Shown here: in pieces, positions 41,453-48,667 of the stretch
Position numbering within the stretch: position 1 is the first letter of the stretch
How the letters are laid out: every line of letters begins with the position of its first letter
Origin: a virus
Length of the DNA: 61,913 nucleotides
Virus record (IMG/VR): IMGVR_UViG_3300048587_000154
Location: 1-61,913 of that record
Reading direction: 5' to 3' (one strand)
Translations under genes and position numbers: made by a program
The notes under the pieces: model-generated
Told to the model about the DNA's origin: nothing
Seen by the model: the letters and a program-made list of their open reading frames with translations, nothing else
Database searches by the model: none

Positions 41453-42009
41453 GGCAGCCTCTCGTCTTGCGGGCCTTCAACCAGTCCTTCGGGGATCGGC
41501 AGGTTGTATTCCAACGCCTTCTCGATGTACGGCATCAGCCCGCCCTTTTTCATGCACTCTGCCGCCACGTCAGGCCCGCAATGGCTCAAGACTGCCATCT
41601 TGAGCTTCATGCGGTTGCGATGCTCGTCGGTCATTCGACTCGGCGGTCCAAGCTCCTGCTCGTCGCGCCGCCGCCTGGCGGCTTCGGCCTGCCGCTTGGT
41701 CTCCTCGGCGATGATCGGGGCCAGTTCAGCCCGGATCGCCTCGCACAGTTCGGGCGGCTTCGGCGCAAACTTCTTCGAGGAGCCGACGATGGTCCCGTCG
41801 AGGAATTTCAGGATGGCCGCGTGCAGCGCCCATGCTGGGTATTGCTGCAACGGCAGCACGTAGCCGACCATCGAGTTTTCGGCTTCCTTCTGGCTGTCCT
41901 TTCGCACCTCGAACACGGAGAACAGGACTTCCAGTTCTTTCGTGATTTCATCGACGGTGGCCGGCGTCAGGCGCGGGTCGCGGGTCTCGACCTTACTGAT
42001 TTCGCCCAT
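41449..42009 (-). CDS. Replication-associated protein, 186 aa
   Basis: The protein has a helical charged start (MGEISKVETRDPRLTPATVDEITKELEVL), a WALHAAILKFLDG central part and a C-terminal CxxK-type segment (SHCGPDVAAECMKKGG). Genes like this, next to a DnaD/O-like protein, occur in replication modules of alphaproteobacterial phages. Overlaps neighbours by 4-17 bp. A helicase-loader-like role is possible but not established. Confidence 0.65.
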   Translation of the reverse strand: MGEISKVETRDPRLTPATVDEITKELEVLFSVFEVRKDSQKEAENSMVGYVLPLQQYPAWALHAAILKFLDGTIVGSSKKFAPKPPELCEAIRAELAPIIAEETKRQAEAARRRRDEQELGPPSRMTDEHRNRMKLKMAVLSHCGPDVAAECMKKGGLMPYIEKALEYNLPIPEGLVEGPQDERLP

Positions 42010-42301
42010 AGCGGCCTCCGCTCAAGTCTGCCGCCAGCCCGGCCATGCTGACGCCTCGGTTTTGCACCTGCGCCGGCACGTTCTGCCATTCGTCATCCCA
42101 GCATTCTTGGTTGAGCCACGTCGAGGGATGCTTGAAATCGATCCGCTCCGGCTTGTGTTGGATATACGCCTTGATGGCGTTCAGCATCGTTTCCAGCGTC
42201 GTTTTCTTGATCGCCTTGTCGAAGGCCTTTCGGGCGGCTCCCTTAGCGATGCGACGCGGGTACGCGGACCAAAACACGGAAAAAGCCTCGTCCTTTGTCA
42301 T
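41993..42301 (-). CDS. Replication O/DnaD-type C-terminal protein, 102 aa
   Basis: MTKDEAFSVFWSAYPRRIAKGAARKAFDKAIKKTTLETM..., FKHPSTWLNQECWDDEW is the C-terminal module of phage replication initiators, here as a separate small gene. It probably binds the partner 41449-42009 and recruits the host helicase. Family pattern is familiar from O-like proteins; not searched. Confidence 0.78.
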   Translation of the reverse strand: MTKDEAFSVFWSAYPRRIAKGAARKAFDKAIKKTTLETMLNAIKAYIQHKPERIDFKHPSTWLNQECWDDEWQNVPAQVQNRGVSMAGLAADLSGGRYGRNQ

Positions 42302-42861
42302 GCCGTTATCCCCCTGTCTGTGTAGCCGAACTCTCTCTCCTTTTCGCTGCGCCAGCGTTCCACGACTGATCTGTCTTTGGAGTATTTGGAAAGATTTTTC
42401 CCATTAAGATCGTGAATGCGCGCGCACCATCCGTCCGACTGACCGTGCTTGTAGACGCCCTTTCTGCCACTGGTGTTGGTGGTGGGAAGTTTCGTATTGC
42501 GCTGATTTAGACGCCTCGATCCATTTCTAAGGTTGCGCTTCTTGTTATCGCCAGATGTGCCGTTGAAGTGGTCGATTATGGTTGGGTCACTCCCATTCAC
42601 GATCTTCCAGATGATCCGATGCGCATAATAGGAACGACCGTCCAGCGTGCCTTTGATGTGGCCATGCGTGTTGGGTGAGCCAAATTCTTTCCCCGCCATA
42701 GTTGAGTTGCGGCGGCGCATTTCCCATTGCGAGTCCCGTTTGCAGTTTTGGAAATGCGATAGAGGGCGCGCGCGCCACCTAAGCGATCCAGATTTGGGAT
42801 CGTAATCGAAACATTCCCTCAAATAGTCAGCCGAAGGGAGCGGCGTTGGCTTACGTGTCAT
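42298..42861 (-). CDS. HNH homing endonuclease with AP2-type domain
   Basis: The HNH core is YYAHRIIWKIVNG, IIDHFNGTSGDNKKRNLR and RLNQRNTKL. A C-terminal GRKGVYKHGQSDGWCARIHDL..., a small AP2/ERF-like DNA-binding domain, follows. It overlaps neighbours by 4 bp on one side and starts 3 bp after RusA's stop. Freestanding homing endonucleases insert between phage genes in this manner. The gene contains one internal AATACGAAA copy (42489-42497). Confidence 0.9.
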   Translation of the reverse strand: MTRKPTPLPSADYLRECFDYDPKSGSLRWRARPLSHFQNCKRDSQWEMRRRNSTMAGKEFGSPNTHGHIKGTLDGRSYYAHRIIWKIVNGSDPTIIDHFNGTSGDNKKRNLRNGSRRLNQRNTKLPTTNTSGRKGVYKHGQSDGWCARIHDLNGKNLSKYSKDRSVVERWRSEKEREFGYTDRGITA

Positions 42862-42864
42862 GCT

Positions 42865-43284
42865 TCATCCCTCATTGACGGGCGTAAGAAAAACCACGCA
42901 TGGAAGCCCGTCGTCCCGCCATGCGTATTTCAGGTCTCGAACGTACTTGTTCGAGTCGTCGGTGATGACGCGGTTCTTTACCAGCGCATCCATGACGGAT
43001 TTGTCGCAGTTGCCGGCGTCGCGCTCGCGCTTGTCCGGGGCGACGAGTCGAACGGTTACACTAACCCGTTCTGGAAGCAATATGCCTGCGGCATTCTTCT
43101 TCATGCCGCGTGTCTGCAAGAAGATCATCCGCTCGGCCTTCTTCTGCCAATCCTCGTAGCGTGATGTCGGAGCGCGCGTGTGTATCCAGCGGAACGGCGG
43201 CGATTTGCTGCGAAAGCTCACATCCTTGAAGCAAGCCGAAAGAGGGATCGGGAATGGAAGCTCAAGGCGCAGTTGATCGGTCAT
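42865..43284 (-). CDS. rusA: RusA-type Holliday-junction resolvase, 139 aa
   Basis: ATG at 43284. The central RDAGNCDKSVMDALVKNRVITDD motif with the invariant Asp residues is the RusA signature, and the C-terminus (DDGLPCVVFLTPVNEG) matches the family length of about 120-140. It resolves branched DNA to allow packaging. It lies between two HNH genes and overlaps the upstream one by 4 bp. Confidence 0.9.
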   Translation of the reverse strand: MTDQLRLELPFPIPLSACFKDVSFRSKSPPFRWIHTRAPTSRYEDWQKKAERMIFLQTRGMKKNAAGILLPERVSVTVRLVAPDKRERDAGNCDKSVMDALVKNRVITDDSNKYVRDLKYAWRDDGLPCVVFLTPVNEG

Positions 43285-43874
43285 GGCGTTGCCTTGTCGA
43301 ATTTGGTCGCGACACGCCGGCACATTTCGATGAACTCTGCCATCGGCAGACTTTGCTTTGCGAAATTAACCTGCTTCGTGACAAGATGAACGTTGCCGGG
43401 AACATACCCGTGAGCGCTGTCGATCCGATCTATGGAAGCGTTTCCACGCCCATGCTTTTCACCTCGGAAAAAATAAAGCGGATCGCCCGTCATGGCGCAT
43501 TTTCCACCCTGATCGTCATACATCTTGGCAACAAATTCGATGGTCAATTTCCATTCGATCCCGCGTCGCTCTGCCTGGGCGACGAAGTTGCGATAGGCGG
43601 TGCCTGTCACGGCTCCGCACCCCCGCCAGCCGGGACTATTCACCCCTCTCGCGACGCCGCGCGCGCATAATTTGCAGGAATTGGCCATTCCTCGCATCAG
43701 AAGCGAGGCCGCTACCTCATCTTCTTGCCCGCAATCACAACGCATGATCCACATCTGGTTACCACGCCGACGGGCTATCTTCTTAACTACGATGCGCGTA
43801 CCAAAGCGATGACCAACATAATCAGCGATCTTGTATTTCGATCGCTCCGGCAACTTCTTGTTAAGCGTTCCCAT
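43281..43874 (-). CDS. HNH endonuclease, 197 aa
   Basis: ATG at 43874 (MGTLNKKLPERSKYKIADYVGHRF). N-terminal CDCGQEDEVAAS...CKLCARG forms a zinc site. Then GGKCAMTGDPL..., SIDRIDSAHGYVPGNVHLVTKQ is a complete HNH domain. It overlaps the MT-A70 end by 14 bp and RusA by 4 bp. A second freestanding homing-type nuclease next to RusA. I rejected the longer start, which overlays the methyltransferase. Confidence 0.88.
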   Translation of the reverse strand: MGTLNKKLPERSKYKIADYVGHRFGTRIVVKKIARRRGNQMWIMRCDCGQEDEVAASLLMRGMANSCKLCARGVARGVNSPGWRGCGAVTGTAYRNFVAQAERRGIEWKLTIEFVAKMYDDQGGKCAMTGDPLYFFRGEKHGRGNASIDRIDSAHGYVPGNVHLVTKQVNFAKQSLPMAEFIEMCRRVATKFDKATP

Positions 43875-44463
43875 CGAATTTACCCGCCTCATTTCCCCAA
43901 GTTGTCCATCCGGCCCTGCTCTGCCGTGAGAAAAGTTCCAGATAAGGACCGTCGCAATATCGCTCCACACGCCTGAAAAATTCATCTGGTTTGCGCGAAT
44001 GCTGCCTGACAGGGGACAGCATGACTTCGGGAACGTCTTTCGCCTTTCGGCGTGCGCTTCCGCGACGCCCCAAGATTGCAAATTCTGCATTTTTTCTTGT
44101 GGTCATTCCTAAGCCCAAATGCAGATCGGTCTCCATCAGCGGGTTGAACGTGGCCGCGTCGAAGTTGCGGCGAAGCTTGATCCAGACAAAGCCCGACGCC
44201 GACGGCTTGAAGCCCCATGCCCGCATGATCGGCAGGTGCGCGCCGATGACCAGCAACGGGCCGGGAACCCACATCATCAGGTGACACGCCTTGTCGGCGA
44301 TCGTCTTGACCGGCATGGCCTCGATTTCCTCAAGGCTCATTGTCTCGTAGTGGCGGTCAGGGTTGCGCACCTCTTTGTGCTCCTTGCGAACACGAAAGCG
44401 CCATGGCGGATCGGCCACGATACACCCGAATTTCTGGCCTTCCAGACTGGAAAAATCGACCAT
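43861..44463 (-). CDS. MT-A70-type N6-adenine DNA methyltransferase, 200 aa
   Basis: ATG at 44463 (MVDFSSLEGQKFGCIVADPPWRF). DPPW is the catalytic motif of the MT-A70/beta adenine methyltransferases, and later GLGMTTRKNAEFAILGRRG is a typical target-binding segment. It transfers a methyl group from S-adenosylmethionine to adenine. It follows the GcrA-like gene by 1 bp, suggesting that the phage methylates DNA and reads the mark with the same operon. Confidence 0.9.
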   Translation of the reverse strand: MVDFSSLEGQKFGCIVADPPWRFRVRKEHKEVRNPDRHYETMSLEEIEAMPVKTIADKACHLMMWVPGPLLVIGAHLPIMRAWGFKPSASGFVWIKLRRNFDAATFNPLMETDLHLGLGMTTRKNAEFAILGRRGSARRKAKDVPEVMLSPVRQHSRKPDEFFRRVERYCDGPYLELFSRQSRAGWTTWGNEAGKFDGNA

Positions 44464-44464
44464 G

Positions 44465-44932
44465 CTATTCCTTGATGCCCCGCAACGCCGCGCGCTCCTG
44501 CGCGGTGCCTTGTCCCTTCGACCAGCCGGCATGTTCACAACAGTAGGACTTGCCCGGCTCGGTCGGATTTCCGCAAAACAGGTATTCGCCGTCAAGCCGG
44601 GTGGTGTCGCCGATCGTGGGAACATCATTGATCGGCCATCGGCATTCGTTGAGTTTTAAGTCAACAAGGCACACCGCGCGGCACTCGAACGTTGTCTGAC
44701 GAACTTTCGGGAGAGGTTTCGGCTCTGGCTCCGGCGCTGATTTCTTCGGAGGATGATTGCGCCGCATCTTCTCGGATGGCCGGTTCTCCCCCAGTTTCAG
44801 GGAGAGGCGTAGGCAGCGGCCCACGACGGCGTTGACGGACCTTCCGACCTTACAGGAAATGGCGCGGGCGGTTAGATCGTCCGCCACCATTTCCCGAAGC
44901 ATTTTATCCTCGGTTTCTGTCCACGCTTTCAC
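44465..44932 (-). CDS. gcrA: GcrA-family cell-cycle regulator, 155 aa
   Basis: Start GTG at 44932. The N-terminal WTETEDKMLREMVADDLTAR, ISCKVGRSVNAVVGRCLRLS matches the GcrA HTH (tests for GANTC methylation state in alphaproteobacteria). The C-terminal ECRWPINDVP..., YLFCGNPTEPGKSYCCEHA carries the conserved Cys/His zinc-like signature. Host GcrA activates cell-cycle genes by binding methylated promoters with sigma-70. A phage copy beside a methyltransferase could steer host or phage transcription. Function by family, target not known. Confidence 0.9.
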   Translation of the reverse strand: MKAWTETEDKMLREMVADDLTARAISCKVGRSVNAVVGRCLRLSLKLGENRPSEKMRRNHPPKKSAPEPEPKPLPKVRQTTFECRAVCLVDLKLNECRWPINDVPTIGDTTRLDGEYLFCGNPTEPGKSYCCEHAGWSKGQGTAQERAALRGIKE

Positions 44933-44950
44933 GTCCCCCGCACCCGAAGC

Positions 44951-45682
44951 TTAGTGAAGCGCTGCCCCGGCATCCTTTTCGGGGTCAAGCTCCGCGCCGG
45001 GGTCTGCTGCATCGAACTCGGCGTGTACTTGGTCTACGTCCTCGCCATCGGCGTCAGGATTTGGCGCGGCTCCGGCCTCCGTGTCCTCGGTATCCGTGTC
45101 AACCACGTCATCCTCGCCGTCCTGTTCGCCCTTGATGAGCGTTTCGTCGCCGACCGCCGCATCCATTTCCAGAATGCGCTTGTACTCATCCATACCGTTT
45201 CGGAAGGCTTCAAGCCAGGCTTGGCCCTGCTTGCTCTCGACGGCGTAGGGGATCGATCCTTCGCCCTCACCGCGTAGCGCCGCCATGCGCCCATTGTGTG
45301 CGGCGGTCTCGATTGCCGGTGTGCGCCCATCGACGTAGGCGAACAGGTCGAGTTGCTTCTTCTCGATCGCAAAGCCCAAGATCGCCAGATATTCGAGGGT
45401 CTTTACCAGTTCGACAACAAGTTCGTCGCGGTCGATGCTCGACTTGATCGCCAGCGCCCGCTTGGCTGCCTTGATGTGCAGGCCCTTGGCCTCGACGTGC
45501 TTCACGACATTGCGATAGCTGCCGGTCTCACTCTCCAACCGGGTCTTGGCGCGCGCCAGCTTGCCAAGCTGGACGGCAGCTATGGCGCGATCTTCCGGGC
45601 CGTTGTGCAGCGGGCCGGGACGATCGCCTTCATCTTCTTCGGGTTGCTGCGCGCGAGCAGCCTTCTTTGGCGCTTTCACCAT
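44951..45682 (-). CDS. GapR/RMF-like protein with acidic tail, 243 aa
   Basis: ATG at 45682. The first 120 residues (RLESETGSYRNVVKHVEAKG..., IKAAKRALAIKSS, VKTLEYLAILGF) resemble GapR/DUF2312-type DNA-binding helices. Then GRMAALRGEGEGSIPYAVES..., WLEAFRNGMDEY resembles ribosome-modulation-factor repeats. The tail is a run of Asp/Glu (DGEDDVVDTDTEDTEAG). The two resemblances are from memory and need a search. It lies 22 bp after the repressor. Confidence 0.65.
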   Translation of the reverse strand: MVKAPKKAARAQQPEEDEGDRPGPLHNGPEDRAIAAVQLGKLARAKTRLESETGSYRNVVKHVEAKGLHIKAAKRALAIKSSIDRDELVVELVKTLEYLAILGFAIEKKQLDLFAYVDGRTPAIETAAHNGRMAALRGEGEGSIPYAVESKQGQAWLEAFRNGMDEYKRILEMDAAVGDETLIKGEQDGEDDVVDTDTEDTEAGAAPNPDADGEDVDQVHAEFDAADPGAELDPEKDAGAALH

Positions 45683-45704
45683 AGGTTTCAGTCTCCGTTG
45701 TGGT

Positions 45705-45971
45705 TTAGGTCGAAAGGTCGTTGCGGATGATGGCAAGGAGCTTGTCCAGCGGCTCATCACCTGTTGCCAGGCTAAGCGCTTCGGAAACCGTGATCTTTCC
45801 AGTCTTGATGAGGAGGAAGATTTTCAGCGCGCCGTCGGCGGTGCGTGTCCCGGCTTCCAGCTTCGATAGCTGGCCCTGTGTGATCCCGCAAAAATCGGCC
45901 ATTTCGCGTTGGCTCATGCCGTTCTGTGTGCGGAACAAGCGGATATCTTCGGAAGTCAGGATTTGTGTCAT
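45705..45971 (-). CDS. XRE-family repressor, 88 aa
   Basis: ATG at 45971 (MTQILTSEDIRLFRTQNGMSQ). REMADFCGITQGQLSKLEAG is a classical HTH_3 recognition helix. The C-terminus (VSEALSLATGDEPLDKLLAII) is short, without a protease or dimer domain. No clear Shine-Dalgarno. Position at the edge of the leftward and rightward operons suggests a lysogeny-type or timing regulator, though no integrase is present. Confidence 0.85.
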   Translation of the reverse strand: MTQILTSEDIRLFRTQNGMSQREMADFCGITQGQLSKLEAGTRTADGALKIFLLIKTGKITVSEALSLATGDEPLDKLLAIIRNDLST

Positions 45972-46357
45972 ACCCAAGCGATGCCGGCAGAATGCGATCT
46001 AGTCAATGCCCTTGGAATGTTCTGCACCGCTGATGCTGACAATCGATCCGGTTTTTTGCTGCTCTACTTCCTTCTTCCTTGGTTCTTAATCCTTAAGGCT
46101 TGACCTTGAGAGGAGGGAAGCGAGGGGGTTAAAGACCCCCTACCCAAGCAGACAAATCAATGTCCACAAGGGGAGGAGGATCGCTTGCACAAACTTGACC
46201 TCTCGTTTCGGTCGCTCGTTCGGCAGGGTGCCTTTCGGAAACCCGTCCTCTGTTTCAGGCTGCACCGTAGGACTTTCGACCCCCGCGCACGCGGCTACGC
46301 CTGCCAGATTTGCACTGGTCTGCCGCACAAAACGAACGGGAGGGGACGCATCGGGAC

Positions 46358-46386
46358 TTGAGGGGACAGTTGGGAGACGCTATGTA
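46358..46386 (+). promoter_or_regulatory. Candidate rightward promoter
   Basis: TTGAGG at 46358-46363, a 17-bp spacer and TATGTA at 46381-46386 form a plausible sigma-70-type promoter. Start point about 46393. It precedes the hairpin at 46436-46462, so its transcript could end early or be antiterminated into the early operon. Confidence 0.5.
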
Positions 46387-46392
46387 TTGGCC

Positions 46393-46473
46393 TCACTGTC
46401 CGATATCGGCTGCGACACCTCTCGGATAGTTCTCACGCCTCGGTCTTTGCAGGACCGGGGCGTTACCTTTTTA
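46393..46473 (+). ncRNA. Candidate short RNA or attenuated leader, about 80 nt
   Basis: The RNA from the promoter at 46358-46386 would end in CGCCTCGGTC-TTTGCAG-GACCGGGGCG (46436-46462, 10-bp stem with one G-U) followed by TTTTT (46468-46472). It contains no open frame of note. It could be a free small RNA, or a leader whose terminator is bypassed to express 46579 onward. Confidence 0.4.
46436..46472 (+). terminator. Intrinsic terminator before the early operon
   Basis: Stem 46436-46445 / 46453-46462, loop TTTGCAG, followed by TTACCTTTTT. It is oriented to stop rightward transcription about 105 bp before the first early gene. That is unusual for a plain operon start and suggests regulation. 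Confidence 0.65.
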
Positions 46474-46510
46474 GAGCGCGACTCCCCGCACATCGTCAAT
46501 CGAAATTATT

Positions 46511-46519
46511 TTTCGTATT
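46511..46519. repeat. TTTCGTATT motif copy upstream of the early operon
   Basis: Exact TTTCGTATT at 46511-46519, extended as TTTCGTATTGCTAT as at 31027. The surrounding CGAAA-TTATT-TTTCG forms a small inverted repeat (46501-46515). It lies about 60 bp before the ATG at 46579. Confidence 0.55.
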
Positions 46520-46578
46520 GCTATCGCGCGATGCCCGTGGCATTGTTCCACACGGCATAGCAACTGGGGAGTTCAAGA

Positions 46579-46983
46579 ATGCCTAAGCAAATGTTCACGC
46601 CACAAGGCCATCTAACCCGCCGCATGAAGCGGTTTTTGAAGCGCGTCGTGGTCGAAAACCATCATCCCGAAACGCCACTTATCCACGGAATTATCAACAG
46701 GCGCGCGGAAATCGTTGCAGCTTGGAAATACTACGCCGTCGGCGGTCGTATCGACATCCACCGCGAGGGTCGCGACTGCGACCATACCGCCTATCATTCG
46801 GTCTACAGCATCGATGTTCCAATCTCTGTTGTCGCTTGGGTGCGCGATGAGGCGGAACATCGTTCATGGCTCGATGGGCCGGAGCGGGTCTGGTTTGCCG
46901 CACCAAGCGGTCTATGCGAAACCGGCAAGAGCATTGCCATTTTCTCGCGTCCCTCATTCGTGCAGGGCGACGGCTGGCGCTGA
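46579..46983 (+). CDS. First gene of the early operon, 134 aa
   Basis: ATG at 46579 after AACTGGGGAGTT-caaga, shared with the leftward operon leader. The basic N-terminus (MPKQMFTPQGHLTRRMKRFLKRVV) is followed by a Trp/His/Arg-rich domain (VWFAAPSGLCETGKSIAIFSRP). No family recognised. It shares its stop with the next start (TGATG). Confidence 0.75.
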   Translation: MPKQMFTPQGHLTRRMKRFLKRVVVENHHPETPLIHGIINRRAEIVAAWKYYAVGGRIDIHREGRDCDHTAYHSVYSIDVPISVVAWVRDEAEHRSWLDGPERVWFAAPSGLCETGKSIAIFSRPSFVQGDGWR

Positions 46984-47357
46984 TGCGTACCTTTACCCCC
47001 GAATACCTGCGGCTGATCGAGTCGCGCGACAAGGCACGGCCTGCCGGCGCTGATTATGGTCTCTCGCGCCCGCATGGTGGGCCGAGCTTCCCGACCATCA
47101 TTGAGGCGCTGGACATGTGGAGCGAGTGGCACGCCGACCACCCCTTTGACGGGTCGCGCGGCAACCTTTTGCTCGATCTGGCGCTGGGCGATGCCTTTCG
47201 TATGTTGATCCAGTTGACCGACAACAAGGCGCGCATGCGTTGGATCGAGCGCCAGATGCCGATCGACCACATGGGGTTGCCGCCCTATCACGCCGCCTTG
47301 GCGCGGTGGTGGATGGCGCTCTACGATTTTCAACAAGGAGACAAGACGAATGGCTAA
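46983..47357 (+). CDS. Hypothetical early protein, 124 aa
   Basis: ATG at 46983 (MRTFTPEYLRLIESRDKARPAG). Helical with a WSEWHADHPF and a WMALYDF at the end. Earlier in-frame start rejected because it overlays the previous gene. It overlaps the next gene by 8 bp. No family recognised. Confidence 0.72.
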   Translation: MRTFTPEYLRLIESRDKARPAGADYGLSRPHGGPSFPTIIEALDMWSEWHADHPFDGSRGNLLLDLALGDAFRMLIQLTDNKARMRWIERQMPIDHMGLPPYHAALARWWMALYDFQQGDKTNG

Positions 47358-48438
47358 AAACCCGCGCTGGGCGTGGTGGGAAAAGGCTCTCACGGCTCGC
47401 GACAAAGGCACGCTCGAAAGGCTGCTTGGAACCCCGGAACTGCCGCTGCATGGCGATGAGTACCAGATTGGTTACTTCCGCATGCTCGACAAGGAAAAAA
47501 AACGCTGGGTGCCTGTCGGCATCTACAAGTTGGGCAGCGTCGATGTCGCCATGGTGGACAACGAGGAAAGCGATCGTGATCTGGTCGAGCTTTTCCATTG
47601 GTGCTGCAAGCATCCGGTCACCTTTGCGGCCTACAACGCCGCGATCAAGGGTGGCGGTTGGGCTGATGAGCCGGCGATTTCCCCGCAAGACGACAACACC
47701 AAGAACATGTCGGAGTTCGAGCGCCTTAACCTCGAATACCAAGGCGAAAAGGAAATGTGCGAGGAGTTTCTTAAAACTCCAATCACCACGCAAGAACAGG
47801 CCGACAAGGTGGCGATCTGGAAAAACCGCCTGACCAAGATCAAGGGCAAGGCCGAGACGTTCCACAAGGTCGAGAAGCAACCTCACCTCGACGCCGGGCG
47901 CGCGGTCGATGACAAGTGGCGCGACCTTAAGGAAGAACCCGACAAGCTCAACAAGCGGCTCCTCGCCCACATCAAGCCATTCCTCGACAAGAAGCAGCGC
48001 GAGGCCGATGAAAAGGCCCTCAAGGCGCGCGAGGAGGCCAAACGCATCGCCCGCGAGAAGGCGGACGCGGATCGGCGCGCGCAGGCCGAACAGGATCGCA
48101 TCGCTACACAAGCGGCATCGGAGGCCGAACGCGAGCTTGCATCCCGCCAGGCGCATGAGCGCGCCGAACAGGAGAAGGCCGATCTTGAGGCGCAAGAGGC
48201 TGCCGTCAAGGAGGAGGCTAAGGGCGAAAAGGTTTCTGCCGGTCGTACCGGCGCGAAGGTATCCAGCCGGAAAAGGCGCTACGGCAAGGTGAACGACTAC
48301 AAGGCGGCTGCGGTCGCTCTTGTGGAGTTGAAGAACAGCGAGTTGATCGAGCTTATCGACAAGATCGCGAACCGCGCTGCAACCGATGAAATGCCGTTCG
48401 ACGGCATGACGATTGAAACGGAGACTGTCTATGTCTGA
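47350..48438 (+). CDS. Coiled-coil early protein, 362 aa, upstream of RecT
   Basis: MAKNPRWAWWEKALTARDKGTLERLLG, then EMCEEFLKTPITTQEQADKV and a very long Ala/Glu/Lys/Arg coiled coil (about residues 190-300), ending in a small domain (YKAAAVALVELKNSELIELI). Proteins of this kind often precede RecT in alphaproteobacterial phages. Probably acts with the annealing protein. No family name. Confidence 0.75.
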   Translation: MAKNPRWAWWEKALTARDKGTLERLLGTPELPLHGDEYQIGYFRMLDKEKKRWVPVGIYKLGSVDVAMVDNEESDRDLVELFHWCCKHPVTFAAYNAAIKGGGWADEPAISPQDDNTKNMSEFERLNLEYQGEKEMCEEFLKTPITTQEQADKVAIWKNRLTKIKGKAETFHKVEKQPHLDAGRAVDDKWRDLKEEPDKLNKRLLAHIKPFLDKKQREADEKALKAREEAKRIAREKADADRRAQAEQDRIATQAASEAERELASRQAHERAEQEKADLEAQEAAVKEEAKGEKVSAGRTGAKVSSRKRRYGKVNDYKAAAVALVELKNSELIELIDKIANRAATDEMPFDGMTIETETVYV

Positions 48439-48667
48439 TGAAAATCCCATCACGTTCCCAGCCATCGCGCGTTGCGCCTTCAAGGAAGGTGGCAAGCTCT
48501 ACGACTACATCGCGCCATTTCCCGTTTTGGTCGGGCAGCGCGTTTGGATCGACGGGCGCTACGGCAAGACCAAGCTGATTGTCGGCGAGGTCATTCAGGA
48601 GTCCGAGAAGGCCACGGCTTCCCTGATCGGCATTGTCGAGGAAGAACAGGAAAACGCCGATGAATGA
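48431..48667 (+). CDS. Small beta protein, 78 aa
   Basis: ATG at 48431 (MSDENPITFPAIARCAFKEGG). An OB-like beta domain (VGQRVWIDGRYGKTKLIVGEVI) with an acidic tail. It overlaps the preceding gene end and the RecT start by 8 bp each. Could be an SSB-like partner of RecT; not certain. Confidence 0.68.
   Translation: MSDENPITFPAIARCAFKEGGKLYDYIAPFPVLVGQRVWIDGRYGKTKLIVGEVIQESEKATASLIGIVEEEQENADE

Larger units (their letters stand above)
45972..46578. promoter_or_regulatory. 607-bp divergent control region
   Basis: No credible gene fits; short open frames here are Arg/Ser-rich. It holds a hairpin AGGGGGT-taaag-ACCCCCT at 46123-46141, a rightward promoter at 46358-46386, an intrinsic terminator at 46436-46472 and an AATACGAAA copy at 46511-46519. 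It ends in the leader AACTGGGGAGTT (46562-46573) 5 bp before the ATG at 46579. This is the likely origin of early transcription and possibly replication. Confidence 0.6.

Noticed and set aside
46195-46560. Plus-strand frame of 121 codons in the control region
   Set aside because: Composition is Arg/Ser/Gly-rich, it covers the promoter and terminator, and it has no ribosome binding site.
45972-46578. tRNA or other known RNA
   Set aside because: No T-loop/anticodon pattern could be folded by eye; the only supported RNA element is the terminator hairpin.
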